DNA of 64,000 nucleotides from Magnetospirillum gryphiswaldense MSR-1 v2 (GCF_000513295.1 NC_023065.1:3270501-3334500), one strand, 5' to 3'. Positions 49,537 through 58,700 are shown, numbered from the stretch's first letter. The notes: generated by a model not told the origin, from the sequence alone. Translations and numbers: made by a program.

Positions 49537-50667
49537 ATGCTTGTCGGCGTCCCCAAAGAGATCAAGACCCATGAATACCGCGTCGGTCTGGTACCGGCGG
49601 CGGTGCGCGAACTGGTGGCCCATGGCCACCGGGTTTTGGTGCAGACCGGCGCCGGGGCCGGCATCGGCTGCGGCGACGAGGTCTATATCCAGGCCGGGGC
49701 CGAGATTGCCGATGACGCCGCCCAGGTGTTCGCCGCCGCCCATATGATCGTCAAGGTCAAGGAGCCGCAACCGGCGGAATATTCCCTGCTGCGTCCCGGT
49801 CAGGTGTTGTTCACCTATCTGCATCTGGCCCCCGACCCGGGACAGACCCGCGCCTTGCTCGAGTCCGGCTGTACCGCTATCGCCTATGAAACGGTGACCG
49901 ATGGCCAAGGCGGCCTGCCGCTTTTGGCCCCCATGAGTGAAGTGGCCGGGCGCATGGCCGCCCAGGTGGGCGCCCATTGCCTGGAAAAGGAACAAGGCGG
50001 CGCCGGCATCCTGCTCGGCGGCGTGCCCGGCGTCGCTCCGGGGCACGTTGTCGTGCTGGGCGGCGGTGTGGTCGGCAGCAATGCGGCGCGTCTGGCCCTG
50101 GGCCTGGGGGCGCGGGTGACCATCTTGGACAAATCCCTGCCCCGCCTGCGCCATCTGGACGAAGCCTTCGGCGGCCGCATCCTGACCCGTTATGCCACCT
50201 TGGACGCCATCGAAACGCTGGTGCCCCAGGCCGATCTGCTGGTCGGCGCCGTGCTGATCCCCGGCGCCGCCGCACCGCGTCTGGTGTCGGCGGAAATGGT
50301 CGCCGCCATGCGGCCCGGCTCGGTCATCGTCGACGTCGCCATCGATCAGGGCGGCTGCATCGCCACCTCGCGTCCCACCAGCCACGCCCAGCCCACCTAT
50401 GTGCAATCGGGCGTGGTGCATTATTGTGTCACCAACATGCCCGGCGCCGTCGCCCGCACCTCGGCCTTCGCGCTTGGGCATGCCACGCTTCCCTTTGTTC
50501 TGGCCTTGGCCGACAAGGGTTGGGCCAGGGCATTGGCCGAAGACCCGCATTTAAAAGCGGGATTGAACATCCACAGTGGAAATGTCACGCACGAGGCTGT
50601 GGCGCGCGACCTCGGTTTGGGGTATTTGGACCCCGAGGCCGCTTTGACAAGGCAACAAGGACAATAA
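49537..50667 (+). CDS. ald: Alanine dehydrogenase
   Basis: A 376-residue NAD-dependent enzyme interconverting L-alanine and pyruvate plus ammonia. [20 protein letters not shown] is the family N-terminus with the substrate-binding Arg. [11 protein letters not shown] carries the conserved Lys. YLHLAPD contributes the catalytic His. [20 protein letters not shown] is the nucleotide-binding motif. C-terminal [17 protein letters not shown] agrees. Length is normal. It precedes ppa by one base and is likely cotranscribed with it. Confidence 0.96.
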   Translation: MLVGVPKEIKTHEYRVGLVPAAVRELVAHGHRVLVQTGAGAGIGCGDEVYIQAGAEIADDAAQVFAAAHMIVKVKEPQPAEYSLLRPGQVLFTYLHLAPDPGQTRALLESGCTAIAYETVTDGQGGLPLLAPMSEVAGRMAAQVGAHCLEKEQGGAGILLGGVPGVAPGHVVVLGGGVVGSNAARLALGLGARVTILDKSLPRLRHLDEAFGGRILTRYATLDAIETLVPQADLLVGAVLIPGAAAPRLVSAEMVAAMRPGSVIVDVAIDQGGCIATSRPTSHAQPTYVQSGVVHYCVTNMPGAVARTSAFALGHATLPFVLALADKGWARALAEDPHLKAGLNIHSGNVTHEAVARDLGLGYLDPEAALTRQQGQ

Positions 50668-50668
50668 A

Positions 50669-51205
50669 ATGGACATCAAGAAGATCCCGATCGGCAAGAA
50701 CCCGCCCCACGACGTCAACGTCATCATCGAAATCCCGCTGCGCGGCGACCCGGTGAAGTACGAGATCGACAAGGAATCCGGCGCCATGTTCGTGGACCGT
50801 TTCCTGCACACCGCCATGTTCTATCCGACCAATTACGGTTTCATCCCTCACACCCTGTCGGAAGACGGTGATCCGGTGGACGTGATGGTCGTCGGCAAGC
50901 ACGGCGTCGCCGTCGGCTCGGTCATGCGCTGCCGTCCCATCGGCGTGCTGCTGATGGAAGACGAAAGCGGCCAGGACGAAAAGATCCTGGCGGTGCCGCA
51001 TCCCAAGCTGCATCCCTATTACGACAACGTCGCCAGCTATACCGATCTGCCCACCACCCTGATCGAGCAGATCGAGCACTTCTTCACCCACTACAAGGAC
51101 CTGGAAAAGGGCAAGTGGGTCAAGTGCTTGGGTTGGAAGGGCCCGGAAGACGCCGCCGCCATCATCGAAGTCGGCATCAAGAAGGCGGAAAAGAAGAAGA
51201 AGTAA
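50669..51205 (+). CDS. ppa: Inorganic pyrophosphatase (family I)
   Basis: A 178-residue soluble enzyme that hydrolyses pyrophosphate and drives biosynthetic reactions. NVIIEIPLRGDPVKYEIDKE and FYPTNYGFIPHTLSEDGDPV lead into the signature EDGDPVDVMVV with metal-binding Asp residues. The C-terminus ends in a run of lysines. AAGGA precedes the ATG, and the stop of ald lies one base upstream. A strong terminator follows 35 bases after its stop. Confidence 0.97.
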   Translation: MDIKKIPIGKNPPHDVNVIIEIPLRGDPVKYEIDKESGAMFVDRFLHTAMFYPTNYGFIPHTLSEDGDPVDVMVVGKHGVAVGSVMRCRPIGVLLMEDESGQDEKILAVPHPKLHPYYDNVASYTDLPTTLIEQIEHFFTHYKDLEKGKWVKCLGWKGPEDAAAIIEVGIKKAEKKKK

Positions 51206-51240
51206 GCTTCTTTCTTCTTTCGCCCGATGGCAAAGACGAA

Positions 51241-51270
51241 GCCCCCGCCAAAGCTTGGCGGGGGCTTTTT
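51241..51270 (+). terminator. Rho-independent terminator after ppa
   Basis: A perfect nine-base-pair stem GCCCCCGCC/GGCGGGGGC with a seven-base loop AAAGCTT is followed directly by five T residues. It lies 35 bases after the ppa stop and closes the ald-ppa transcript. It also separates this housekeeping block from the accessory region to the right. Confidence 0.95.
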
Positions 51271-51292
51271 GTTGTGAGCGAAAGCGGGGCGA

Positions 51293-52003
51293 TCAGTTGG
51301 GCCGCTGGGGGAAAATGCCCGTGGTGGCGATGCAGTACGTCAGCGCCAATTGCGGCGGGATGGTGTTGATGCTGACCGGAATGCCGGAGTTGGCGACAGT
51401 GACCTGCCCGGTGCCGGAAAAGCCGGTGACGGCCCCGCCCAAGCCGACGGTCGAACCAGCACTGGCGGCGGGGATGTAGGAGGAAACGGGGTTCACAGAC
51501 GGCCCCACCTGGGTAATGGCGGTGGCCAACGCATCACCCGCCTGCGGCAAGGTGTCGTTGCCGCGGGCTTGCTTGGCGGCCAATGCCGGTGTCGTCGCCA
51601 GATTGACGCTCAAGGTGGCGGCATGGGTGTGGGCGGGCAAGTTGGCCGTGGTCAAGGCCACCGAGTTCTGGCCGCTTGCGACCCCCAGGCCCGACGGAGA
51701 GGCGGCAGGGTTGCTGCCGACCACAGAGGCGTTGTTCAGGTTGGGCAAGCCGAACGTGGTGGTGCCGTTACCGCCAAAGGTAGTGCCGAGCAGGGTAAAC
51801 AGGGCCTCGTTTTCATTGACCGTCAGGGTTCGGCCATCGGCCGGCAGGGTGCCCACCGGGCACCAGTTGAAAGCAACCGGGCAGACTTCGCCCAGATACG
51901 GGCTTGAGCCGTTGCAGGCCAGGGCATCGTCGGAGCCAAGGGTCAGTCCGGCGGCCAGGATCAGGCCAGCGGCGGCGTGGGACAACAGGAAGGTGGTTTT
52001 CAT
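51293..52003 (-). CDS. Secreted phage tail-collar domain protein, paralogue 1
   Basis: A 236-residue exported protein. A signal peptide (MKTTFLLSHAAAGLILAAGL, ending near ALA-CNG) precedes a tail-collar/Mdp-type domain. The domain has YLGEVCPVAFNWCPVGTLPA, FTLLGTTFGGNGTTTFGLPN and LPAHTHAATL. The C-terminal YCIATTGIFPQRPN completes the fold. Four Cys are shared with its two neighbours and would be oxidised outside the cytoplasm. Tail-collar domains occur in phage fibres and in bacterial microcystin-dependent-type proteins. No other phage gene is present. Confidence 0.85.
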   Translation of the reverse strand: MKTTFLLSHAAAGLILAAGLTLGSDDALACNGSSPYLGEVCPVAFNWCPVGTLPADGRTLTVNENEALFTLLGTTFGGNGTTTFGLPNLNNASVVGSNPAASPSGLGVASGQNSVALTTANLPAHTHAATLSVNLATTPALAAKQARGNDTLPQAGDALATAITQVGPSVNPVSSYIPAASAGSTVGLGGAVTGFSGTGQVTVANSGIPVSINTIPPQLALTYCIATTGIFPQRPN

Positions 52004-52042
52004 TATGGGTAAACTCCCAAAATCCGAATATGACGTGTCGCG

Positions 52043-52768
52043 TCAATCCCGCGGCGGATAATAGCCCTGGGTGACGATGCAGGCGGTCAGGCCAAGCACC
52101 GGCGGGCTGGTGGGGATCGGGGTGGCGGCGCCGGCCGCGTTGACGGTCACCGCGCCGGTGCCGGTGACGGTGGCGCTCGTCCCGCCCAGCGAGACGACGG
52201 CGCCGGCGACCGTGCCGTTGGCGTACGACTTCTTGGCCACCGGTGTGGCCGAGGTGTCGGTCAGGCCGGCCAGCACCGCGCCATTGGCCGGAATGGGCAA
52301 GGTGGCGTTGGCTTGCTTGGCGGTCAGGCTTAGGGCGCCTTGCAGAGGAGTGCCCTGGTCGGGGGCAAAGGTGGCGGCATGGGTATGGCTCGGCATTTGC
52401 GCCATGGTCAGGGTTTTGGTGGCGCTGCCATAGGGCTTGCTCCACTGGAAGTTTGCGGCCAGATCGGCGGCGGTACCCGAACCGATGATGCCGGTTTTGA
52501 CCAGATTGGGGACCTTGAAGTTGGTCTTGCCGTCGCCGCCATAGACGTTGTTGGTCAAGGAATACAAAGCAACATTTTGCTGCAACGGCAAGGTCGCGCC
52601 ATTGGCGGGGACAAATCCCTGCGGGCACCAATTAAAGGCGAAAAAGCAGATTTCACCCACATAGCCCTCGGTGCCGCAGGCCCAAGATGGTGTGGCGAAG
52701 GTCAGCATGGCCAGCGCCGCGCTCGTGCAGAGCCGGCGGCGCAAGGCGGGGGAAGCGAGAGTTTTCAT
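52043..52768 (-). CDS. Secreted phage tail-collar domain protein, paralogue 2
   Basis: A 241-residue exported paralogue of the flanking genes. The signal peptide ends near PSWA-CGTEG. The collar motif is YVGEICFFAFNWCPQGFVPA followed by VYGGDGKTNFKVPNL and MPSHTHAATFA. The C-terminal LTACIVTQGYYPPRD retains the last Cys. AGGAGAG is well placed before ATG 52768, so a longer frame was rejected. Spacing to paralogue 1 is 39 bases, consistent with one transcript. The central part has diverged strongly, suggesting different binding surfaces. Confidence 0.85.
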   Translation of the reverse strand: MKTLASPALRRRLCTSAALAMLTFATPSWACGTEGYVGEICFFAFNWCPQGFVPANGATLPLQQNVALYSLTNNVYGGDGKTNFKVPNLVKTGIIGSGTAADLAANFQWSKPYGSATKTLTMAQMPSHTHAATFAPDQGTPLQGALSLTAKQANATLPIPANGAVLAGLTDTSATPVAKKSYANGTVAGAVVSLGGTSATVTGTGAVTVNAAGAATPIPTSPPVLGLTACIVTQGYYPPRD

Positions 52769-52816
52769 GAAATGTCTCTCCTGGAATGCATTGAGGATCA
52801 AGTCGATCGACGAAAA

Positions 52817-53521
52817 TCAGTTGGGCCGCATGGGGTAAACACCGCCGGAATAGCCGACGATGCAGGCGGTCAGGGTCAACTCGGCCGGTACGATGCTCAG
52901 CGCCGTCAGTTGGGTGGGATCGCTGCCGGTGGCGGCCAGGGTCGGGGTGCCGCTGCCGGTGATGGGGGCACTGGCGCCAGCCAGGGTGACCATGGTGCCG
53001 GCGGCCGTTGCCGGGGCGTAATGGGGCCAGGCGGCGCCATTATAATTGGCGACGGCCAGAAGGTCGCCGGCGGCGGCGTCGGTGTGGGTACCGTTGCTCT
53101 GGCTGGCTTTGACCGTGGCGTTGATCTGCAGCGGCGTGGTCCCGCCGGCGGGATTGTAGGTGGCGGTATGGGTATGCTGGATCAAGTTTACGTTGCTGGT
53201 CATCTGACCGCGTTTGGTGGCGATCGTCAGGGTGGGGGAGGTGCCGACGCCCAGGCGCCCGGCCAGGTTGGGGACCATAAAGGTACTGCTGGATTGGCTG
53301 CCGCCATAGAGGGTGCTGATCAAGGAGAGCAGCGCCTGGTCTTGGTAGTTCTGGAGGGTACCGCCCGTGGCCGGGTAGGTGCCCTGGGGGCAAAAACTAC
53401 CGGCGAAATAGCAGATTTGCCCGATATAGGCATCGACGCCGCAGGCCTGGGCCGGGCTGGTGCCGGTCAGCACCGCGACGGCAGCGAACGCTGCCGCGGG
53501 CAGGGTCATCCTGAAGTGCAT
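52817..53521 (-). CDS. Secreted phage tail-collar domain protein, paralogue 3
   Basis: A 234-residue exported paralogue and probably the first gene of the tail-collar transcript. The signal peptide MHFRMTLPAAAFAAVAVLTG ends near AQA-CGVDA. Collar motifs are YIGQICYFAGSFCPQGTYPA, LYGGSQSSSTFMVPNLAGRL and IQHTHTATYNP. The C-terminal ACIVGYSGGVYPMRPN is conserved. GGGGAGAA precedes the ATG. Its promoter must lie in the 400-base gap shared with the divergent LEPR-protein operon. Confidence 0.85.
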   Translation of the reverse strand: MHFRMTLPAAAFAAVAVLTGTSPAQACGVDAYIGQICYFAGSFCPQGTYPATGGTLQNYQDQALLSLISTLYGGSQSSSTFMVPNLAGRLGVGTSPTLTIATKRGQMTSNVNLIQHTHTATYNPAGGTTPLQINATVKASQSNGTHTDAAAGDLLAVANYNGAAWPHYAPATAAGTMVTLAGASAPITGSGTPTLAATGSDPTQLTALSIVPAELTLTACIVGYSGGVYPMRPN

Positions 53522-53921
53522 GATTTGGTTCTCCCCTTGAAATCAAGCCTTAGCCATGGGCCATAGCCACAAGCAAGCTAAGGTTGTTGTTGTTGGCATA
53601 AAAAATCAATCAAGATGTGTTCTGTGCCCGAGAATTGATTAAAATTGTCAGAATCGACAATTATAAAACCATGGGCTGTGGCATCCTTGCTGCCGGGGTG
53701 AGGGGTGGCGGTGGATTGATAAGACCAATGGAGTCGTTATGGGCGATATCTCTGCATAAGCGACAGCGATAGATACATCGTGATACAATTCGCGCAGATT
53801 AGTGCAGGAGTAGGCATAATTTTTTACTACCATTAGATTGCAATTCATTCTAGCTTATGAACCAAGGTGGTATTGGCACCCCCTGGGGATGGGGTTGCCT
53901 TCCTACATTTGGATGCGCGCC
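53522..53921. promoter_or_regulatory. AT-rich divergent intergenic region
   Basis: The only long non-coding stretch of the window separates the tail-collar genes from the LEPR-protein operon and should hold both promoters. It is clearly more AT-rich than its surroundings from 53580 to 53860. AATTGTC-AGAATC-GACAATT (53643-53662) is an operator-like inverted repeat with seven-base arms. CATAAT at 53815-53820 could be a minus-10 for the plus strand, without a good minus-35. A 66-codon minus-strand frame here has no supporting features. No RNA gene was recognised. Confidence 0.5.
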
Positions 53922-56900
53922 ATGACACATTTCGCCAAGCCTCGCCGCTCCGTTTCCAGGTCCGCCACGGGCCAGATGCGCCTGTCTTCCATGCTGATGG
54001 CGCTTGAGCCTCGGCTGATGTTCGATGGCGCCGCCATGGCCGATGCGGTCGATCATGCCGCCGATGCGGCTGGTGACGATGCCGCCGCCATTGCCGCCCA
54101 GGCGGCGTCTGTCGCTGATGCCGCCGCCCCGGCCCCGGCCCGCAAGGAAGTGGCCTTCGTCGATACCGGCGTTGCCGATTACCAATCCCTGGTGGACAGC
54201 ATCGGCGCCGGCATCGAAGTGGTGCTGATCGATGGCGGTGAAAGCGGCTTGGCCCAGATGGCCAAGTGGGCGCAAACCCATGCAGACTATGATGCCGTCC
54301 ATATTCTCAGCCATGGCGATGATGGCGTTCTGGTCCTGGGCTCGGACACCATTGACGCCGCCGCCCTGTCACAGGCCGGTATTCAGGCCGGGTTTGCCGC
54401 CTTGGGTCAGGCTTTGTCGGCTGATGGCGATCTGCTGGTCTATGGCTGCTCGGTGGCGGCGAGCGAGGTGGGACGTACCTTTATCGCCAATCTGGCCACG
54501 GCCACCGGCGCGGATGTGGCTGCTTCCGACGATGTCACGGGGGCGGCAGGCCTGGGCGGGGATTGGTCGCTGGAGAGCCGGACAGGGATGGTGGAGGCCG
54601 CCGAATTTGTCATCTCGAGTTACCACTCATCCCTGAATGTTATTGGCACGACGGTCATAATGGGATCAAGTGCGGAGAGCGACGACTATGTGACGTCGAT
54701 GGGGTCGGTCGGTGGCCAAGAGGGGTGGGCCGGTGTTGGCTGGTATTACAACGCTACGGTTTCAGACTCGCATGTCGAGATATTTGGCGGTGACGGAAAC
54801 ATACGTGTTGATATACAATCCAATACGATCACCATAACGTGGCCAGAAGACTCTAATGCCTATGGAGTGAATGAGTTTTACATAAGTTTTTCTGATGGAA
54901 GTCTTGCATCAATTGATGCTATATCAAGAACATCAGATGCAGATATAGATTATAGTGTGACTGGAGACGAGTATTCGTCGATACCTGACGGCGCCGGCAT
55001 CTTTTCTATATCGTCGGAGAATTCAAAGGTTCTTGTGTTTTCAGCAATTCCCGAGCTCGCTAACCAACATGCTCTCCGTGGAACGCTGACCTTTTCCTTT
55101 ACATCGACGGCCAACGCTCCCACCGGCCCCACCGTCACCTCGGTTGAGCGTCAAACCCCTGCCTCTGCCACCACCAACGCCGACAGTTTGACGTGGCGGG
55201 TGACGTTCAATGAAGCGGTCAGCAATCTGGCCGATGGCACGGTTGATTTCGACGTGGCCGAACTGACCGGCGAAAGCGTCAGTGTCGTTTCGGCTGGCGG
55301 CAACGCCTATGACGTGACGGTTTCCGGCGGCGATATCGCCAATCACACCGGCACCGTCACCTTGGGGCTGAAGGGCGGGCAGAACATCGTCAACGGCGCG
55401 TCCCAGGCGCTGTCCAGCATCACCCCCAGCGGCACCGATCAGCGCACCTTCACCCTGGACAACAGCGCCCCCGCTGCCCCCTCGGCCCCCGACATGACTG
55501 CCGGCACCGATAGCGGCACCGATACCGACAACATCACCAGCGACACCACGCCGACCTTCCGCGGCACGGCCGAGGCCAATGCCATCGTCAAGCTGTACGA
55601 CACCGACGGCACCACGGAAATCGGGTCGGTCACCGCCGACGGGGTGGGCAATTGGACCATCACCGTGTCGGCCTTGTCGGCGGGGGCGCACACCATCACC
55701 GCCAAGGCCACCGACACGGCGGGCAACCAGGGCGCCGCGTCCACTGGGCTGGCGGTGACCATAGATACCGCCGCGCCGGCCGCGCCGTCGGCCCCGGACA
55801 TGACCGCCGACACCGATAGCGGCACCGATACCGACAACATCACCAGCGACACCACGCCGACCTTCAGCGGCACCGCCGAGGCCAATGCCATCGTCAAGCT
55901 GTACGACACCGACGGCACCACGGAAATCGGTTCGGTCACCGCCGACGGGGTGGGCAATTGGTCGATCACCGTGTCGGCCTTGTCGGCGGGGGCGCATACC
56001 ATCACCGCCAAGGCCACCGATGTCGCCGGCAACCAGGGCGTCGCCTCGGGCGGGCTGTCGGTGACCATCGACACCGCCGCGCCGACCGCCCCCTCGGCCC
56101 CGGACATGAGCGCCGGCAGCGACAGCGGCACCAATACCGACAACATCACCAGCACCACCACCCCCACCTTTACCGGCACGGCCGAAGCCAACGCCACGGT
56201 GACCCTGTACGACACCGACGGCAGCACCGTGCTGGGCACCGGCACCGCCGACGGGTCGGGCAATTGGTCGATCACCGCCTCGACGTTGTCGGCGGGGGCG
56301 CACACCCTCACCGCCAAGGCCACCGATGCGGCGGGCAATCAAGGCGTTGCCTCGACCGGGTTGTCGGTGACCATCGATACCACCGCACCGGCGGCGCCCT
56401 CGGCCTTGACCATCAGCAGCGACACTGGCAGCTCGGCCACCGACGGCATCACCAGCGACACCACCTTGACCATCGGCGGCAGCGCCGAGGCCAATGCCTC
56501 GGTCGAGGTGTTCAAGGACGGGGTGTCCATCGGCACCACCACCGCCAACGGCGCTGGCGCCTGGAGCTTCGATTACACCGGCACCACCCTGACCGAGGGC
56601 AGCTATGCCTTCACCGCCATCGCCACCGACGTGGCCGGCAATGTCGGCACCGCCTCGACCGCCAAGGCGGTGACGGTGGATACCACCGCGCCGGCGGTGC
56701 CGGCGGTTACCGCCATTTCCAGCGATACCGGCGTCGATGGCGCCGACGCCATCACCACCGACACCACCTTGGTGATCAGCGGCACGGCGGCGGCCAATAT
56801 CACCGTCGAAGTGTTCAAGGATGGGGTGTCCATCGGCACCACCACCGCCGACGGCACCGGCGCCTGGTCTTTCGACCACACCGGCACCACCTTGGCCCTG

Positions 56901-57878
56901 GCCACCTATGCCTTCACCGCCAAGGCCCAGGATAGCGCCGGCAATGCCAGCGCCGCCTCGACCGCGCTCAACGTGCAGGTGGTGACGGGGCCGGCGGCGC
57001 CGACCGGGCTGGCCATTTCCACCGATAGCGGCAGTTCCAACAGCGATGGCAAGACCACCGACACGACGCTGATCCTCACCGGCTCGGCTCCGGCCAATGC
57101 CACCGTGCTGGTCTATCGCGATGGCGTGTCCATCGGCACCACCACCGCCGACGGCACCGGCGCCTGGACCTATGATTACACCGGCACCACCCTGGCCGAG
57201 GGGACCTATGCCTTCACCGCCGTGTCGCGGTTGTTGGGCCAGGACAGCGCCGCGTCCACCGCCAAGACTGTGGTGGTCGATACCACCGCGCCGGCGGCGC
57301 CCTCGGCCTTGACCATCAGCAGCGACACTGGCAACTCGGCCACCGACGGCATCACCAGCGACACCACCTTGACCATCGGCGGGAGCGCCGAGGCCAATGC
57401 CTCGGTCGAGGTGTTCAAGGACGGGGTGTCCATCGGCACCGCCACCGCCGACGGCACCGGCGCCTGGAGCTTTGATTACACCGGCACCACCCTGGCCGAG
57501 GGCAGCTATGCCTTCACCGCCATCGCCACCGACTTGGCCGGCAATGTCGGCACCGCCTCGACCGCCAAGGCGGTGACGGTGGATACCACCGCGCCGGCGG
57601 TGCCGGCGGTTACCGCCATCTCCACCGACACCGGCACCTCGGGCAGTGATGCCATCACCACCGACCAGACCCTGGTGATCAGCGGCACGGCGGCGGCCAA
57701 TATCACCGTCGAAGTGTTCAAGGATGGGGTGTCCATCGGCACCACCACCGCCGACGGTACCGGTGCCTGGTCTTTCGACCACACCGGCACCACCTTGTCC
57801 CTGGCCACCTATGCCTTCACCGCCAAGGCTCAGGATAGCGCCGGCGGCGCCGACCGGGCTGGCCATTTCCACCGATAG
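53922..57878 (+). CDS. LEPR-motif/DUF4347 giant Ig-repeat surface protein (truncated by frameshift)
   Basis: A predicted 1318-residue fragment of a larger surface or exported protein. Residues 28-31 are LEPR within MLMALEPRLMFDGAA, the N-terminal LEPR-XLL-type motif seen in huge repetitive bacterial proteins. No ordinary signal peptide is present. A DUF4347 domain spans about residues 76-222 with VHILSHG (His131) and VYGCSVA (Cys176). Residues 238-395 are encoded by AT-rich DNA unlike the rest. Ig-like repeats of about 100 residues follow. Near 57841 the frame is lost and a stop follows at 57878. An upstream start at 53913 is possible. Confidence 0.85.
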   Translation: MTHFAKPRRSVSRSATGQMRLSSMLMALEPRLMFDGAAMADAVDHAADAAGDDAAAIAAQAASVADAAAPAPARKEVAFVDTGVADYQSLVDSIGAGIEVVLIDGGESGLAQMAKWAQTHADYDAVHILSHGDDGVLVLGSDTIDAAALSQAGIQAGFAALGQALSADGDLLVYGCSVAASEVGRTFIANLATATGADVAASDDVTGAAGLGGDWSLESRTGMVEAAEFVISSYHSSLNVIGTTVIMGSSAESDDYVTSMGSVGGQEGWAGVGWYYNATVSDSHVEIFGGDGNIRVDIQSNTITITWPEDSNAYGVNEFYISFSDGSLASIDAISRTSDADIDYSVTGDEYSSIPDGAGIFSISSENSKVLVFSAIPELANQHALRGTLTFSFTSTANAPTGPTVTSVERQTPASATTNADSLTWRVTFNEAVSNLADGTVDFDVAELTGESVSVVSAGGNAYDVTVSGGDIANHTGTVTLGLKGGQNIVNGASQALSSITPSGTDQRTFTLDNSAPAAPSAPDMTAGTDSGTDTDNITSDTTPTFRGTAEANAIVKLYDTDGTTEIGSVTADGVGNWTITVSALSAGAHTITAKATDTAGNQGAASTGLAVTIDTAAPAAPSAPDMTADTDSGTDTDNITSDTTPTFSGTAEANAIVKLYDTDGTTEIGSVTADGVGNWSITVSALSAGAHTITAKATDVAGNQGVASGGLSVTIDTAAPTAPSAPDMSAGSDSGTNTDNITSTTTPTFTGTAEANATVTLYDTDGSTVLGTGTADGSGNWSITASTLSAGAHTLTAKATDAAGNQGVASTGLSVTIDTTAPAAPSALTISSDTGSSATDGITSDTTLTIGGSAEANASVEVFKDGVSIGTTTANGAGAWSFDYTGTTLTEGSYAFTAIATDVAGNVGTASTAKAVTVDTTAPAVPAVTAISSDTGVDGADAITTDTTLVISGTAAANITVEVFKDGVSIGTTTADGTGAWSFDHTGTTLALATYAFTAKAQDSAGNASAASTALNVQVVTGPAAPTGLAISTDSGSSNSDGKTTDTTLILTGSAPANATVLVYRDGVSIGTTTADGTGAWTYDYTGTTLAEGTYAFTAVSRLLGQDSAASTAKTVVVDTTAPAAPSALTISSDTGNSATDGITSDTTLTIGGSAEANASVEVFKDGVSIGTATADGTGAWSFDYTGTTLAEGSYAFTAIATDLAGNVGTASTAKAVTVDTTAPAVPAVTAISTDTGTSGSDAITTDQTLVISGTAAANITVEVFKDGVSIGTTTADGTGAWSFDHTGTTLSLATYAFTAKAQDSAGGADRAGHFHR

Positions 57879-58700
57879 CGGCAGTTCCAACAGCGACGGC
57901 ATCACCAGCGATGCCACCTTGACCATCAGCGGCACGGCCCCGGCCAATGCCACCGTCACCGTCTACAAGGATGGCGTTTCCATCGGCACCGCCACCGCCG
58001 ACGGTACCGGCGCCTGGAGCTTTGACCACACCGGCACCACCTTGGCCGCTGGCGCCCACGCCTTTACCGCCAAGGCCACCTTGAGCGGCCAGGACAGCGC
58101 CACCTGCTCGGCCTTGAACGTGACGGTGGATACCACCGCGCCGTCAGCGCCCGCGGTCACCGCCATTTCCAGCGACAGCGGTTCGTCCACCAGCGACGGC
58201 ATCACTACCGACCAGACCTTGGTGATCAGCGGCACCGCCGAGGCCAATGCCACGGTCGAGGTGTTCAAGGACGGCGTCTCCATCGGCACCGCCACCGCCA
58301 ACGGCGCCGGCGCCTGGAGCTTCGACCACACCGGCACCACCCTGGCCCTGGGCACGTATGCCTTCACCGCCAAGGCCAAGGATGCGGCGGGCAATGAAAG
58401 CGCCGCATCGACGTCCCTGTCGGTCAGGGTGACCACCGACGACATAGCGCCCAACGCGCCCAGTCTGGCGGCCACCGGCGGCACCTCGACCACCGTCCCG
58501 GTCACCGGTACGGCCGAGGCCAATGCGACGGTGAAGATTTATAACGGTGCCACCTTGCTGGGCACGGTCACCGCCGACGGTGCCGGTAACTGGACCTATA
58601 CCGCCACCTTGGCGGTGGGCAGCCACACCTTGACCGCCACCGCCACCGATGCCGCCGGCAATGTCTCGGTGGCCTCGGCCCCGGCCACCGTCACCATCAC
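55470..58700 (+). repeat. Array of about eleven Ig-like coding repeats
   Basis: Units of about 300-306 bases encode Ig-like domains. Each begins near APSAPDM, ALTISSDTG, VTAISSDTG or GLAISTDSG and ends near TAKATDxAGN and VTIDTTAP. The first three units have a 306-base period. Later units are about 300 bases and are arranged in a higher-order triplet. Near-identity at the DNA level indicates recent duplication or gene conversion. Domains of this sort form rod-like stalks in adhesins. Confidence 0.9.
56378..58130 (+). repeat. 903-bp tandem duplication, second copy 53 bp short
   Basis: A three-domain block starting TACCACCGC at 56378 recurs at 57281, exactly 903 bases later. The same junction recurs at 58131, only 850 bases after that. 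The second copy therefore lacks 53 bases. The loss maps to AGCGCCGGC at 57837-57845. In copy one, two GCCGGC hexamers flank the 53-base stretch, near 56936-56994. The difference is not a multiple of three and accounts for the broken reading frame. Confidence 0.9.

Noticed and set aside
51293-53521. Prophage remnant, suggested by tail-collar domains
   Set aside because: All three proteins have signal peptides, and no integrase, capsid, tail or lysis gene, attachment site or tRNA is present in the window.
53648-53848. A 66-codon minus-strand frame in the divergent intergenic region
   Set aside because: No ribosome site, no domain, and it lies over the probable promoter region. The AT-rich DNA makes a chance frame of this length plausible.
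55041-57959. A 972-codon open frame on the minus strand across the Ig-repeat region
   Set aside because: It is the antisense shadow of the GC-rich repeats. Its product is a low-complexity Gly/Arg/Val-rich repeat without any domain, and the plus strand has clear Ig-like domains and flanking cotranscribed genes.
55470-58700. CRISPR-like direct repeats
   Set aside because: The repeats are about 300 bases, in frame with protein domains, and have no short repeat-spacer alternation.
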